64,000 nt of DNA, from NCBI GenBank assembly GCA_036651815.1, contig JAVVXB010000003.1, positions 1 to 64,000 on the forward strand, written 5' to 3'. Each line of letters begins with the position of its first letter. Within the stretch, counting starts at the first letter, position 1. Below the pieces are notes generated by a model. The model made no database searches and was not told where the DNA came from. It worked only from the letters and a program-made list of their open reading frames with translations. Below, piece by piece: positions 35,575-45,400 of this stretch. This DNA is from JAVVXB01 sp036651815 (GTDB lineage Bacteria; Bacillota; Clostridia; Christensenellales; CAG-138). The position numbers were made by a program, and so were the translations under genes.

Positions 35575-35688
35575 GAATATTGGTTCTTTTCTGTTCCTCG
35601 GTCTTTACGACAAAAAAACGGTTTCGATTTGTACAAAAGTGAGACGGCCTATCAATGAATTTCGTACCGTGACTCAATCAATATGCAA

Positions 35689-36558
35689 CTATTCGGATAC
35701 GCCTGAAAACGTACCACGTCCGCTGGCGCCGCATGGCAACACAAGCCCATCCCGCATAATGGGCAGACCGACCTCGTCCGCTTCGGCATAACAGCCGGGA
35801 ATGGCTACAGCCAGTACATTTTTCAGTACGCTGGCCGAAAGACCAGTGGTATAAGAATTGATGAGAAAAAAAGCGGGTGCAGCACTGAGCAGCGCGGCGC
35901 AGTCTTGAACCAATGGATACAGACACTCTTCAATTTTCCAGAGTTCGCCGGTGGGGCCACGGCCATAGCTGGGCGGATCCATGACGATGGCATCGTACTG
36001 ACTGCCCCTGCGCAGTTCCCGTTTGACAAATTTCACGCAGTCGTCCACGATATATCGAATGGGCGCATGAGCAAGATCGCTCGCTTCCGCGTTGTCCTTG
36101 GCCCAATTTACCATGCCCTTGGCTGCATCCACATGCACAACCTCAGCGCCCACAGATGCACAGGCAATCGTTGCACCACCCGTGTAGGCAAAGAGATTCA
36201 ACACTTTGGGTTTTCGTTCCGTATGCCGCTGCTGCCAGGCGTTTATCTCGCCGCGCATCCAATCCCAGTTGACGGCTTGCTCCGGAAAGAGACCGGTATG
36301 CTTAAAGCCAGTGGGTCGAACAAGGAAGCGCAGCGCGCCATATTGAATTGTCCAGTGATCCGGCAGAGGCTTTTGAGATTCCCAGTGCCCACCGCCCGTG
36401 GCGGAACGCAGATAAACCGCATCCGCTTCCACCTCGCCCATGGGCCAGACCGCCTGCGGATCGGGTCGGAGCAGGGTGATATCTTTCCAACGTTCGAGTT
36501 TATTGCCGTTGCCCGCGTCCAACACGGCAAAATCGTGCCATCCGTCAGCTAGATACAT
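35689..36558 (-). CDS. Class I SAM-dependent methyltransferase (RlmI/RlmK-like)
   Basis: 289 residues. SAM-binding motif I is in VLNLFAYTGGATIACASVGAEVVHVD, and the catalytic DPPSYG motif is in YDAIVMDPPSYGRGP. These match the family of rRNA cytosine/guanine methyltransferases that includes RlmI and the C-terminal half of RlmL. It lacks the N-terminal PUA domain of RlmI. Start ATG 36558 is preceded by GGGAGGAG and overlaps the end of the upstream membrane-protein gene by 14 bp. The exact RNA target is unknown. Confidence 0.85.
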   Translation of the reverse strand: MYLADGWHDFAVLDAGNGNKLERWKDITLLRPDPQAVWPMGEVEADAVYLRSATGGGHWESQKPLPDHWTIQYGALRFLVRPTGFKHTGLFPEQAVNWDWMRGEINAWQQRHTERKPKVLNLFAYTGGATIACASVGAEVVHVDAAKGMVNWAKDNAEASDLAHAPIRYIVDDCVKFVKRELRRGSQYDAIVMDPPSYGRGPTGELWKIEECLYPLVQDCAALLSAAPAFFLINSYTTGLSASVLKNVLAVAIPGCYAEADEVGLPIMRDGLVLPCGASGRGTFSGVSE

Positions 36559-37588
36559 GCTGGTTCTCCTCCCGCCGCTTTTTGCGGAATCCATCAATTA
36601 AAACGGCTACAAGTCCCAATACAATGGACAGATAATAGGTCAGCGCACGCCAAATAAGCATCCCGGCAAGCCGTGAACCGTTAAAAAACTGCGTAAAGAG
36701 CGCATAAAAGCCGCCTTCGCTGGCCACCGATGCGCCGGGCAGCGGGATAAACGCAACCGAGATGGACAACATGGCCTGCATGAGCAGCAACGGCCAGTAC
36801 CCAACCTCCGAAAATCCAAGTCCACGATAAACAAAGTATGTGACGGATAAATAGGACAGCACTTCAATAATGCCAATACAGAGAATGACCAACATTCGGT
36901 TCTTGTGTTCCTTGGCAAAGTCTACAGCCTGGGTATAATCGTTGATAAACCGATCCCATATGCTTTCCCAGGACTCAATTTTGTCAGAATGCCGTTTGAG
37001 AAAGACACGACCCGTCCAGGCAATGACCGCAAGCCCGGCATGCCGCACGAGAACTGGCTTAAACATGAGCATTATGCCCGTAAACGCACATACGGCGTGC
37101 GCGAGAAAGCCAAAGCAAAACATCACGATTATGCCCGCGCCAATGCTGGCAAGATCTTGCCAAAGCAACGAAAAACCAACCATTCCAAAGAGCGTGATGG
37201 TGATGTGCCATGCGAGAAACTTGACCATCAGCACGGAGGTTGCCGTGCCAACGTTAATGCCGCGTGATTTCATCTGAATGACTTGAAAGGGTTGACCGCC
37301 GGATGCAAGCGGCGTAAGCGCGCTGTAAAAAAAACCGATCATCGTGGTAATCAGCGCTTCAAAAAAAGTCTGTGGTATGTGCATAGCGCTGCAAGCAACC
37401 ATATACATGCCCGTGTCGCCAAGATAATACAGCAGCACACAAAATAACGCGCCAAGCAACCAAAGGGGGGACATGGACGCAAGCACGTCATCAATCTTAC
37501 GTACATCCTCATCGAAGAAGACAAATGCCACAAGCACCCCGATGGTCAGCAGTACAACGAGAATCTGTTTAATCGGAAGTTTTTTCAT
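36545..37588 (-). CDS. YbhN/AglD-like (lysylphosphatidylglycerol synthase TM family) membrane protein
   Basis: 347 residues with about 7-8 membrane segments. ALITTMIGFFYSALTPLASGGQPFQVIQMKSRGI and SISVAFIPLPGASVASEGGFYALF are the conserved loops of the UPF0104/LPG_synthase_TM family, which includes the flippase half of MprF and archaeal AglD. No soluble catalytic domain is attached, so it may flip or export a lipid-linked substrate. There is no Shine-Dalgarno; the -10 of the promoter lies 7 nt before the ATG, implying a leaderless message. It is cotranscribed with the methyltransferase gene. Confidence 0.87.
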   Translation of the reverse strand: MKKLPIKQILVVLLTIGVLVAFVFFDEDVRKIDDVLASMSPLWLLGALFCVLLYYLGDTGMYMVACSAMHIPQTFFEALITTMIGFFYSALTPLASGGQPFQVIQMKSRGINVGTATSVLMVKFLAWHITITLFGMVGFSLLWQDLASIGAGIIVMFCFGFLAHAVCAFTGIMLMFKPVLVRHAGLAVIAWTGRVFLKRHSDKIESWESIWDRFINDYTQAVDFAKEHKNRMLVILCIGIIEVLSYLSVTYFVYRGLGFSEVGYWPLLLMQAMLSISVAFIPLPGASVASEGGFYALFTQFFNGSRLAGMLIWRALTYYLSIVLGLVAVLIDGFRKKRREENQHVSS

Positions 37589-37595
37589 AAATCAC

Positions 37596-37624
37596 AGTAT
37601 AACAGATGCCCTCAAATGGGGCAA
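37596..37624 (-). promoter_or_regulatory. Promoter giving a leaderless transcript for the YbhN-like gene
   Basis: Minus strand -35 TTGCCC (37624-37619), 17-bp spacer, extended -10 TGTTATACT ending at 37596. Only 7 nt separate the -10 from the ATG at 37588, so transcription should start at the A of the start codon. Confidence 0.65.
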
Positions 37625-37683
37625 CAGCAACCTGCACAAGAAATTTACCAGTTAAAAGGTCACGTTCCAGTATTTGACAAAAG

Positions 37684-37712
37684 TTGCAATACGAGGTTCA
37701 AATTGATATACT
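37684..37712 (+). promoter_or_regulatory. SigA-type promoter of the AK-rich membrane protein gene
   Basis: -35 TTGCAA (37684-37689), 17-bp spacer, extended -10 TGATATACT (-10 at 37707-37712). Confidence 0.7.
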
Positions 37713-37775
37713 TAAAAATAACAAATCAAGTTGAATATTGACGCAAGTCCACTAAAATGGGAGGAGAAATCAATA

Positions 37776-38750
37776 ATGGAAGAAAAGAAAGTCAGAACGG
37801 TTTCCGACGAAGCAAAAGCGGAAGCCGCCAAGAAAGCTGCGGCTGCCAAGAAGGCGGCGGAAGCAAAGAAAGCCGCTGGTACAACGCGGGAGGCTCCGAA
37901 GCCTAAGCGGAAAACGGAATCTAAGAGAGCTGCGTCTGCGGAGGATATGAAAGAGACAGACGTAGCTGCCGAGGAAGTGGCGGAAGAAAAACCGGTCAAG
38001 CAGAGCAAGCCCAGACTGGAAAAAAACTGCAACGCTGAGGAACGAAAGTCTGTCAAAGGTCTGCGCATTGCGACCATCATCCTATGGGTATTGGCTATTG
38101 CCGCCGAGGTTGCCGCATTCTTTGCCCTGCGGTATGTCATTGCCAATGCACGCCCGGAACAAACCTGGGGTGACCCAGAATGTCTGCTGTTTCTGGGCGC
38201 GCTGATACTGGATGCTGTTTTCTGCATCGTTGCCGCGCAGCTTTGGAAAAAATCGAACCGCATCAGCCCTTGCCTCGCGGATAGCAAACTAGTTCGCACC
38301 CTTTGGCATCAGTTGGGCGTGATCATGGTGCTGGTATGCCTGCTGCCCATCGGAATTTTTCTGCTGGTGAAGAGCAAGGATCTGAATAAACAATTGAAGA
38401 CCGTTCTGCTCGTTGTCTGTGCACTGCTTTTTGCTGGCGCAACCGCCAGCAGCATTGATTATCATCAGCCCACCGAAGCTGAGGTTCAGCAATTGCAGGA
38501 AGAAGCCGCAACCAGTTCTACCGGCCTGGTGTACTGGACCCGATTTGGTAAGTCCTACCACTTTGATCCACAGTGCTCAACGCTCAGTCGTACCAACCAG
38601 GACAATCTATTCTCTGGTTCGCTGGACGATGCGTTTGCTGCCAACCGCTGGGACCCCTGCGACATTTGCGCAGGTGGAGCGGAAGCAAAGTTGAGCGACG
38701 CTGCAGAGGATACGGCGGATACTATCGAGGCGTTGGAACCGGCTGCATAA
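37776..38750 (+). CDS. Membrane protein with Ala/Lys-rich N-terminus and C-terminal YH-C-C zinc-finger-like domain
   Basis: 324 residues; no named family recognised. Residues 8-85 are Ala, Lys and Glu rich (AKAEAAKKAAAAKKAAEAKKA), resembling a charged cytoplasmic tail. Four hydrophobic segments follow (about 100-125, 135-157, 176-195, 202-223). The C-terminal part YWTRFGKSYHFDPQCSTLSR...WDPCDICAG has the spacing Y-H-x4-C-x(about 35)-C-x2-C seen in small domains at the end of ComEC-type and nuclease proteins, probably metal binding. GGGAGGAG is upstream of ATG 37776. It is monocistronic with its own promoter and a following hairpin. Confidence 0.78.
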   Translation: MEEKKVRTVSDEAKAEAAKKAAAAKKAAEAKKAAGTTREAPKPKRKTESKRAASAEDMKETDVAAEEVAEEKPVKQSKPRLEKNCNAEERKSVKGLRIATIILWVLAIAAEVAAFFALRYVIANARPEQTWGDPECLLFLGALILDAVFCIVAAQLWKKSNRISPCLADSKLVRTLWHQLGVIMVLVCLLPIGIFLLVKSKDLNKQLKTVLLVVCALLFAGATASSIDYHQPTEAEVQQLQEEAATSSTGLVYWTRFGKSYHFDPQCSTLSRTNQDNLFSGSLDDAFAANRWDPCDICAGGAEAKLSDAAEDTADTIEALEPAA

Positions 38751-38775
38751 GGGAAGCCGGAGTATAAGAATATAA

Positions 38776-38812
38776 AGAGGGCTGCAGCCAATCGAGTGAG
38801 CTGCAGCCCTCT
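38776..38812. terminator. Strong hairpin, probable terminator
   Basis: A perfect 13-bp stem, AGAGGGCTGCAGC (38776-38788) with its complement at 38800-38812. The downstream base run is TTATATATA rather than pure T, and on the minus strand TTTATATTCTT follows, so it may act in both directions. Confidence 0.7.
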
Positions 38813-38820
38813 TATATATA

Positions 38821-38940
38821 GGGGGACACGAATCGTTTGCCACGCTATACTTTCGGAATATTTCCGGCGGTTTTTACATATGGAGCGATGATTCGTTTAC
38901 TGGGTTAAACTTTCGGGATGTTATCCGGTGGCTTTTTTGA
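38821..38940. repeat. 60-bp tandem duplication at the 3' end of lgt
   Basis: 38821-38880 and 38881-38940 align with a period of 60 bp at roughly 70 per cent identity in the core. The outer copy, read on the minus strand, still encodes GNIPKV followed by a stop (38845-38874), matching the DNIPKV end of Lgt. It looks like a decayed partial duplication of the gene's tail. Confidence 0.65.
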
Positions 38941-39810
38941 TTTTTCCGTTTCACCATTTTGCTGGCCGGCGGAATGCTTTTTTAAATCTTCCGGCTCATC
39001 AAAAAGCTCGGCTTCTTCCTTATCCGCTTTCTGTATGGTCTCCACCGGCAGAGTGTCCGTGCGCAACACACGCAACTTAATAAGCAGCAAAATCGTGATG
39101 CCGGCAAAAATAATAAAAATGCCAATGAATTGGGATGTGGACAAGGCACCAATGGCACCACGATCATCACTTCGGAAAAACTCGATGATAAAACGCCAAA
39201 CACCGTAGAGCAGCAGATACCAGCCAGTGACCGTGCCAAATGTCTTTTTCCGCTTCATAATCTGCACCAATACCACGGTCAGCATGAAGAGAAATGCGCT
39301 CTCAAACAGCTGCGTTGGTAACAGGCCAATGCCGGAAGGCGCTGCGCTGCCGATGGGATAGGTGACTGCGCACCATGCATCCGAAGGACTGCCATAGCAA
39401 CAACCGGCAAAGAAGCAACCGATGCGCCCGAAGGCCTGCGCAAGCACAAGTGATGGACAAAGCAGATCGAAGAACGCAAAAAAAGGTAGCTTTTTCAATC
39501 GAGAATAGATCAAGAGACCCAGCACGCCGCCGATCAACGAACCATAAAACACAAAACCAGTGCGGAGCGTTTCAAGCATATAATGCGGACTGGCGATAAT
39601 CTGATCGATTTCCACAATCCAAAACAGGATTTTCGCACCAAGAAAGCCAAGAATAATCGCCCACAGGGCGGCCGTTAGAACCTGATCCTCCGTAAAGCGG
39701 ATATATCGTTTTGTATACCAAAGCAGGATGAAAGCGGCAAGCATGCCACACATCATCATAATTCCAAACATCGGGATCTGCAACCCGAACACTTCAAACA
39801 TCGGCAGCAT
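38905..39810 (-). CDS. lgt: Prolipoprotein diacylglyceryl transferase
   Basis: 301 residues with seven membrane segments. It transfers diacylglycerol from phosphatidylglycerol to the lipobox cysteine. The signature GRIGCFFAGCCYG (glycine- and arginine-containing Lgt motif) and the preceding FVFYGSLIGGVLG are clear, as is YGVWRFIIEFFRSDDRG. The C-terminal tail of about 50 residues is charged (KADKEEAELFDEPEDLKKHSAG) and longer than in many homologues. AAGGAG precedes the ATG, 9 bp after the DUF4190 stop. It serves lipoproteins such as the one at 26632. Confidence 0.95.
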   Translation of the reverse strand: MLPMFEVFGLQIPMFGIMMMCGMLAAFILLWYTKRYIRFTEDQVLTAALWAIILGFLGAKILFWIVEIDQIIASPHYMLETLRTGFVFYGSLIGGVLGLLIYSRLKKLPFFAFFDLLCPSLVLAQAFGRIGCFFAGCCYGSPSDAWCAVTYPIGSAAPSGIGLLPTQLFESAFLFMLTVVLVQIMKRKKTFGTVTGWYLLLYGVWRFIIEFFRSDDRGAIGALSTSQFIGIFIIFAGITILLLIKLRVLRTDTLPVETIQKADKEEAELFDEPEDLKKHSAGQQNGETEKSKKPPDNIPKV

Positions 39811-39819
39811 GGCGGCTCC

Positions 39820-40275
39820 TTACACAAGTGCGGAGAGGCCATGGATCGCCTGACTGACCATGCCAAACGTATCGGGCATTGGCGCAGAGGATTCGAAGAT
39901 CTCGCTTACAGCACACCCGGCAGTGGGCAGAATGGTGGAAACGATGTTAATGGTAAACAGACCGACAGCAACAATAAAAAGAAACGATAAAATGATGCCA
40001 ATAGCGCCGATGATAATGCCGATCAAACCACAAATGTAGCCAGCGGTATTCATGCTGATTTCCTTGATGCCGTTTGTGTCTGCAAAGCGGCGGTTTTCAC
40101 GGGCTTTCACAAAGCCGATGATGCTGACGATTAAACCTGCTATGTTCAAAATCGGCAAAAAGAAGATTGATACACCAATGATGCCAAGAATCATGGCGGT
40201 AATGGCTTTTCTGCGATGTTCTACCTCCACAGGCGAGAGAACAACGGGTTGAAACGGTGTTTGCTGAGATTCCAT
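39820..40275 (-). CDS. DUF4190-like small membrane protein
   Basis: 151 residues. Two or three hydrophobic segments in the pattern AITAMILGIIGVSIFFLPILNIAGLIVSIIGFVKARENRR, then a second glycine-rich pair, as in DUF4190 proteins of Firmicutes; function unknown. TAGGAGG is 8 nt before the ATG. It is the first gene of an operon with lgt, under the palindromic operator at 40288. Confidence 0.75.
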   Translation of the reverse strand: MESQQTPFQPVVLSPVEVEHRRKAITAMILGIIGVSIFFLPILNIAGLIVSIIGFVKARENRRFADTNGIKEISMNTAGYICGLIGIIIGAIGIILSFLFIVAVGLFTINIVSTILPTAGCAVSEIFESSAPMPDTFGMVSQAIHGLSALV

Positions 40276-40287
40276 AGATTAGCCTCC

Positions 40288-40311
40288 TATCGTATATCTA
40301 AATATACGATA
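40288..40311. promoter_or_regulatory. Perfect operator-like palindrome in front of DUF4190-lgt
   Basis: TATCGTATAT (40288-40297), CTAA spacer, ATATACGATA (40302-40311): perfect 10-bp arms. It begins 2 bp after the -10 of the promoter, covers the expected transcription start and touches the ribosome site, a classic repressor position. The regulator is unknown; none is encoded next to it. Confidence 0.75.
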
Positions 40312-40313
40312 GT

Positions 40314-40343
40314 ATCATACCACATTGCATAAACGACTGTAAA
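40314..40343 (-). promoter_or_regulatory. SigA-type promoter of DUF4190-lgt
   Basis: Minus strand -35 TTTACA (40343-40338), 18-bp spacer, -10 TATGAT (40319-40314). Confidence 0.65.
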
Positions 40344-40868
40344 GAACTGAACACACCAAATGTCAACTAAGAGCTGAACACGCTCAACTGCATTGCATTT
40401 TCATCGCGATATTGATACAATCGGTTCGAGAAACTGCAGACATACTGCGCGAAAATGCAGATTGATTCAGAGGCATTAGCAGTGAACAACCTATCGCGGT
40501 GGCCGCAGGCAGATGAACCCAAGGCATCCATGCCGACATGGTGGCGCGGCGCGATAATGATCCGATAGGATCGAACGTTCCTTGCGCAGTGGACATGCAG
40601 TTTTATCGCATTTTCTTGCGCTGGCCATCGGCATGGTGGAAAATCAAGCAAGAAATCTTTCGAATTACGGGATGCATTCTGTTGAGCGAAGCGCCGCAAC
40701 GGGAATTGATGGGGGAAGGACACAACACGTAGCAAGTTTCAAGATTTCCCTGGTAGGCTGATAACCCCTTGCAGACAAGAATTCGATGACCTAGTGAACC
40801 GATGATAACGGCAGCATATTTTTTGCGGCCAACCGCTCGACGTGCTGCGCTGGAAAAGGAGAAAAACG
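40344..40868. other. Non-coding interval upstream of rqcP
   Basis: About 525 bp. No ORF with ribosome site and family resemblance, and no clear RNA structure, was found. The promoter of rqcP-ispDF is presumably here but I could not place it with confidence. Confidence 0.4.
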
Positions 40869-41120
40869 ATGCGACTGGATAAATATCTGAAGGTATCCCG
40901 GCTGATAAAGCGCCGGAGCGTGGCTAACGAAGCAGCGGGCGCGGGCCGCGTCTGCATCAACGGTAAGGTGTCGAAGCCTTCGTCCGAGGTAAAGATTGGC
41001 GATGAACTGGATTTGCTGATGGGCGGCAGACACCTACTCTTTCGCGTGGAAAGCGTACAGGAAGTTGTGAAAAAAGACGATGCTTCCGCGATGTATACTG
41101 TACTTTCGGAAGGAAAATAG
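40869..41120 (+). CDS. rqcP: S4-domain ribosome quality-control protein RqcP
   Basis: 83 residues. [47 protein letters not shown] is a complete S4 RNA-binding domain and matches RqcP (YabO), which works with RqcH in adding C-terminal alanine tails to stalled nascent chains on 50S subunits. Start ATG 40869 has AAGGAG upstream. ispDF begins 4 bp after its stop. Confidence 0.92.
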   Translation: MRLDKYLKVSRLIKRRSVANEAAGAGRVCINGKVSKPSSEVKIGDELDLLMGGRHLLFRVESVQEVVKKDDASAMYTVLSEGK

Positions 41121-41124
41121 CCAT

Positions 41125-42231
41125 ATGCGGATTCTTGGCATTCTGCTGTGCGCGGGCACGGCCAACCGTATGGGCTTTGATAAACTAACAACGCCGCTCT
41201 GCGGAAAAACAGCCGTTGAGCGCAGCGTGGAATCGCTGCTTGCAGGCGGTTGTACAGAACTGATGCTGACAGCCAACGAGCTGACAAGCACGTATCTGGA
41301 GACGCTGGACTTGCCGGTTCGGCATCACATCATTGCGGGCGGAGAAACGCGGCAGCAGTCGGTCTATGCTGCGTTGCGTGCAGCTGACGGAGATGCGGAG
41401 GATCTGGCGGTCATTCATGACGCCGCACGGTGCATGGTGACGCCGGAAATTGTTGCACGCTGCATTGCAAGTGCGCGTCAAACGGGCAGCGGCATTGCGG
41501 CGACACAGGCGGTGGATACCATATTACAAAACACAGCGGACGGAATTCGCGTGATTCCGCGAGACGAGGTACTGCTCATGCAAACGCCGCAGTGCTTCCG
41601 GTTTGGGAATATTTGGGCTGCGTACCAAAACGCTGATTTCCAAGCGACCGATGATTGCACACTGTACACCGCCGCCGGTTACATGCCGCAATTTGTGCTG
41701 TGTTCGCCGGATAATTTCAAGCTGACCACACCCATGGACTGGACTAGAGCGGAGCGGATTTTGACCCGCTACGGTACTGGCTACGATACGCATATTCTTG
41801 TAGAAAACCGGCCGCTGCTGATCGGTGGCGTGCGAATTCCGTTCAAGAAAGGGCTGCTGGGACATTCGGATGCGGACGTGCTGCTGCATGCCATCATGGA
41901 CGCACTGTTGGGTGCGGCTGCACTGGGCGACATCGGCAAACATTTTCCGGATACCGATCTTGCCTACCAAGGTGCGGATAGTCGAAAACTATTGGAACGC
42001 TGCGGTGCGTTGCTGCGGGAGCGCGGCTATACTCCGGTTTCCATCGACGCAACGGTGATTGCCCAGCAACCGAAACTTGCGCCCTATATCCAAGAGATGC
42101 GCAAAAACATTGCTTTCTCCCTAAATATGGATATTTCGGAGATATCAATAAAAGCAACCACCACTGAACACATGAATGATGAAGGAAAAGGACTATGCAT
42201 CTCCACACAAGCGATTGCATCTATTCGATGA
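41125..42231 (+). CDS. ispDF: Bifunctional IspD/IspF isoprenoid biosynthesis enzyme
   Basis: 368 residues. Residues 1-210 are the cytidylyltransferase IspD ([24 protein letters not shown] and [11 protein letters not shown]). From about residue 213 the chain is IspF, MECDP synthase ([22 protein letters not shown] with the Asp-x-His zinc site, [22 protein letters not shown] and [15 protein letters not shown]). IspD and IspF are steps 3 and 5 of the MEP pathway; step 4, ispE, is 8 kb away. ATG 41125 directly follows rqcP. Fused ispDF is known in several lineages. Confidence 0.94.
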   Translation: MRILGILLCAGTANRMGFDKLTTPLCGKTAVERSVESLLAGGCTELMLTANELTSTYLETLDLPVRHHIIAGGETRQQSVYAALRAADGDAEDLAVIHDAARCMVTPEIVARCIASARQTGSGIAATQAVDTILQNTADGIRVIPRDEVLLMQTPQCFRFGNIWAAYQNADFQATDDCTLYTAAGYMPQFVLCSPDNFKLTTPMDWTRAERILTRYGTGYDTHILVENRPLLIGGVRIPFKKGLLGHSDADVLLHAIMDALLGAAALGDIGKHFPDTDLAYQGADSRKLLERCGALLRERGYTPVSIDATVIAQQPKLAPYIQEMRKNIAFSLNMDISEISIKATTTEHMNDEGKGLCISTQAIASIR

Positions 42232-42269
42232 ATCGTATGCGCTTTCATTGAAATTTAGCAACAGAAGCG

Positions 42270-42295
42270 GGGCGATCCTTACTGGATCGCCCTTT
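42270..42295 (+). terminator. Hairpin terminator after ispDF
   Basis: GGGCGATCC (42270-42278) pairs perfectly with GGATCGCCC (42284-42292) around TTACT. The T tract is short (TTTGATATTT). Confidence 0.7.
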
Positions 42296-42410
42296 GATAT
42301 TTAGTTCGTGAGAGGATTCAATGCAGCAGGGATGGTCAATCATGAACGAAGAATGCCATTCTCCCAAAGGTCAACTCTGTTGATGCGGCGCGGAGCGTAT
42401 AGGCTTGGTT

Positions 42411-45400
42411 TTAGCGGAGCTGCATTGCTTCCTCTGCGGAGAGCAGCACAATCCACTGTTCCACAACCGGCATACCCGTCAGCGCGTGCAGCGCCGTAGC
42501 ATACAGGCGGAGCTGGCCGGCGTGCCGGGCGGCAATTTCGGCGGGCGTGTTGTCTGCCGGCACATGATCCGTTTTGTAATCCAAGAGAATCCATCCATTG
42601 TTTTCCACAAAACAACAGTCGATTACGCCTTGCAACAACACGCGTTCATTGGCGGTGGTATTGAAAATGTCGGCGGCGGCCATCTCATACCCAAAGGAAA
42701 GCTCTCGTTCCACGCGGGGACTTTTTTGCAGACGTGAAAAGAGCGGAGAATGCGTGAACCAAACCAGCGTAGCGGGTTGAATTGATTTGGCCTGTTCCAT
42801 CGTGATCAAACTGTGCGCTTGCAGAGAATCCAGTAACGAGGTCGCGCAGGAGGTAGTCAGCGGAGCGGAAAGTGGCAGATGCTGCAGTACCGCATGCATG
42901 GCCGTGCCAAAGAAGGCGCCGCTGTGGCAGTCGCCTTGTAAAAATGCAGGGGTATCAAAGTCTGGCAATCGTGCGGGTGCGCCGGAAATCTGACCGCTGA
43001 TGCGGCTGACGGAGACTTTGCTGGGCAACTGCACGGCATCGGCGTGCGGATAGATCCAGGCGAACCGGTCTTGAAGCTGGGCAAGATAACCTTCATCCGG
43101 GGGCGGAAGCGTTGGCATGTGATTCGGCAGTTCGGCGGCAAGATAGTCCCGGCGGGCATGGATGGTGAGCGGCAGCGAAGTACGGCTGCCCATCAGCAGC
43201 CAACTGAGGGGGGACGAAGCGGTCGAAATTGTCAAAGGGGATGCTGGCACGGACATTGCACCGCACTTTTCATCTGCATTTTGTAGGCAACCAATGAGTA
43301 GCAGCCGCGATTTTGCGCGGGTCATGGCCACATATAGCACGCGCATCTCCTCACTGAGCTGTTCGGTGCGTAGATGCCTAGCAATGGATTGGCGCAGCGC
43401 GGTGTCGTGACTGACGGAGCCAGAAAGAAGCCGAAGACCGATACCAGCGGATGCATGAAGCTGCAACGCGGGACTGGACTTGGAAAAATTGAAGCGTGCA
43501 CCCAGTTGGGCGACGAACACATAAGGATATTCAAGGCCTTTCGATTTGTGGATGGTCAGAATCCGGACGACATTGGCATTGAGCGTCTGCGCAGCGCCAA
43601 CGGAAGCCCCAGAACGAGCAAGCTGCATATGCCGGAGAAAACTCCATACGCCGCGCGCCCCTGTTGCCTCAAAGGCATGGGCACGGGCCAACAATGCATC
43701 CAAGTTGGCCTGTCGCTGCGCACCGCCGTAGCTTGCGCCCATCTCTTCGTAAAAACCGGTCTCATCGAGCAGCATGCCGATCAACTGTTCGACGGATAGC
43801 AGAGAACTCTCCTGGCGGTAGTGGGCTAGCATGGCAAAAAAGCTGCGTATTTTTTCGGGAAGAGCAGGCTCAAGAGCGGAATCAGCGCCGGCAGCCGCAG
43901 AAAGCGCGTCGAAGAAGGAGCCGTCCTTACAGGCTGCGCGAATTGTAAGCAGTTCCTCCGGCGTAAAATCACCGATGGAGCTGAGCATTACGGATAGTAA
44001 CGGAACGTCCTGCTGACGGTTGTCAATCACCATCAGCAGATTCAAAAGAACCTGCACCTCGATGGCGTCGAAATAACCACCGTTAACCTGCGCATAACAG
44101 GGGATTCCGCATTGGCTCAAGGTTTGGGCAAGCCGTTGGGCGTGGGTTGTGGAGCGCAGCAGGATGGCAAAATCGGCGTAGGTGGGCGCACGCGGGGCCG
44201 ACTCCGCAGAGTCATCGATGCATTCGTGCGACATGATGGCACGGATGCGCTCGGCTATCAGCCGCGCTTCCACCTCCGCATCGGCTGCGGCCTCCAGGGG
44301 CTCCCCTTCCTCATCCTCAACGTTTGCAGTTCGTTCAATAATATGTAATTCTGCGCCGCCAGAAGCATGCGTTGCGCCGGGTACGAGCATGGCTCTGGCG
44401 TCATATTCCATTTCACCGGTTTGCTCCGTCATAATGACCGAAAACGTGCCGTTGACGCAGTCGAGCACCTCGCGTGCGGAGCGGAAGTTACGATTGAGAT
44501 CGATGCGCCTGCCTGCACCACCGGAAAAAGCGGACAGCTTATCCAGAAACAATGCGGGATCAGCCTGCCGAAAACGATAGATTGATTGCTTGACGTCCCC
44601 CACAAAAAAGAGATTGTCCGCACGCCGAATCCGTTCGATGATGGCGTTGTGCACACGGTTGCTATCCTGATATTCATCAATGGCAATATACGCAAACTTT
44701 TCGTGGTATTCCCGGGCAATTTCCGGCAGCGACAGTATGGAGAGCGCATCATGTTCAAGGTCGGCGTAATCCAGCACGCCCTTCTTTCTTTTTGCATCAG
44801 AAAAGGCTGCCCGGTAGGCAGTGATGATGTGTTGCAACGCAAACAGTACAATGCCGGAATTCCGCATGGCAATTATTTCGTCGATAAAGCATCTGCGCAG
44901 CCTGTCCTGCTGCTCCCGGATGTGCTTTTTGACCGTTTCCCGGGTTGCTTTGACGGGCGCTTTTTCCTCGTCGGAAGTGCCACGGGGAAAACGCAGCGTG
45001 GAGAAGTTAAAATCCTGTAAGCCCTGACGATAATGGTCATATCCCTCAGCCAGCAGCAGTCCGCGGCAGCGTAGGAGATCGTCGTCCAACACGGCGATAA
45101 CGCAGCCCATGCCCGGGGGTAGCGTATCGCGTATGCTGGAGAGTCCGCTAATCAGAATGGAAAGCTCCTGCTTGCAGTCTGCAAGAACCGTGTCCAACTG
45201 GACGGTGATTTCCTCGTCGCTTTCATACCGGCCAACCGCTTGTGCAAGCCATGCTTCCGGTTCGGGCTGACTTTCGAGAAAAGAAGCAGTCTCGGTTACG
45301 GCCGTCCATGCGGCATCCTCGCTCCCCAGGGCGGAAAGCAGGCGTAACCAGTCCGCATTCTCCTCGGCGCAGAGCGCGTTCAATAGCGTTTCCTTGACCT

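Noticed and set aside
40367..40735. 122-residue minus-strand ORF in the gap before rqcP
   Set aside because: Composition is unlike the neighbouring proteins, no Shine-Dalgarno, no domain.
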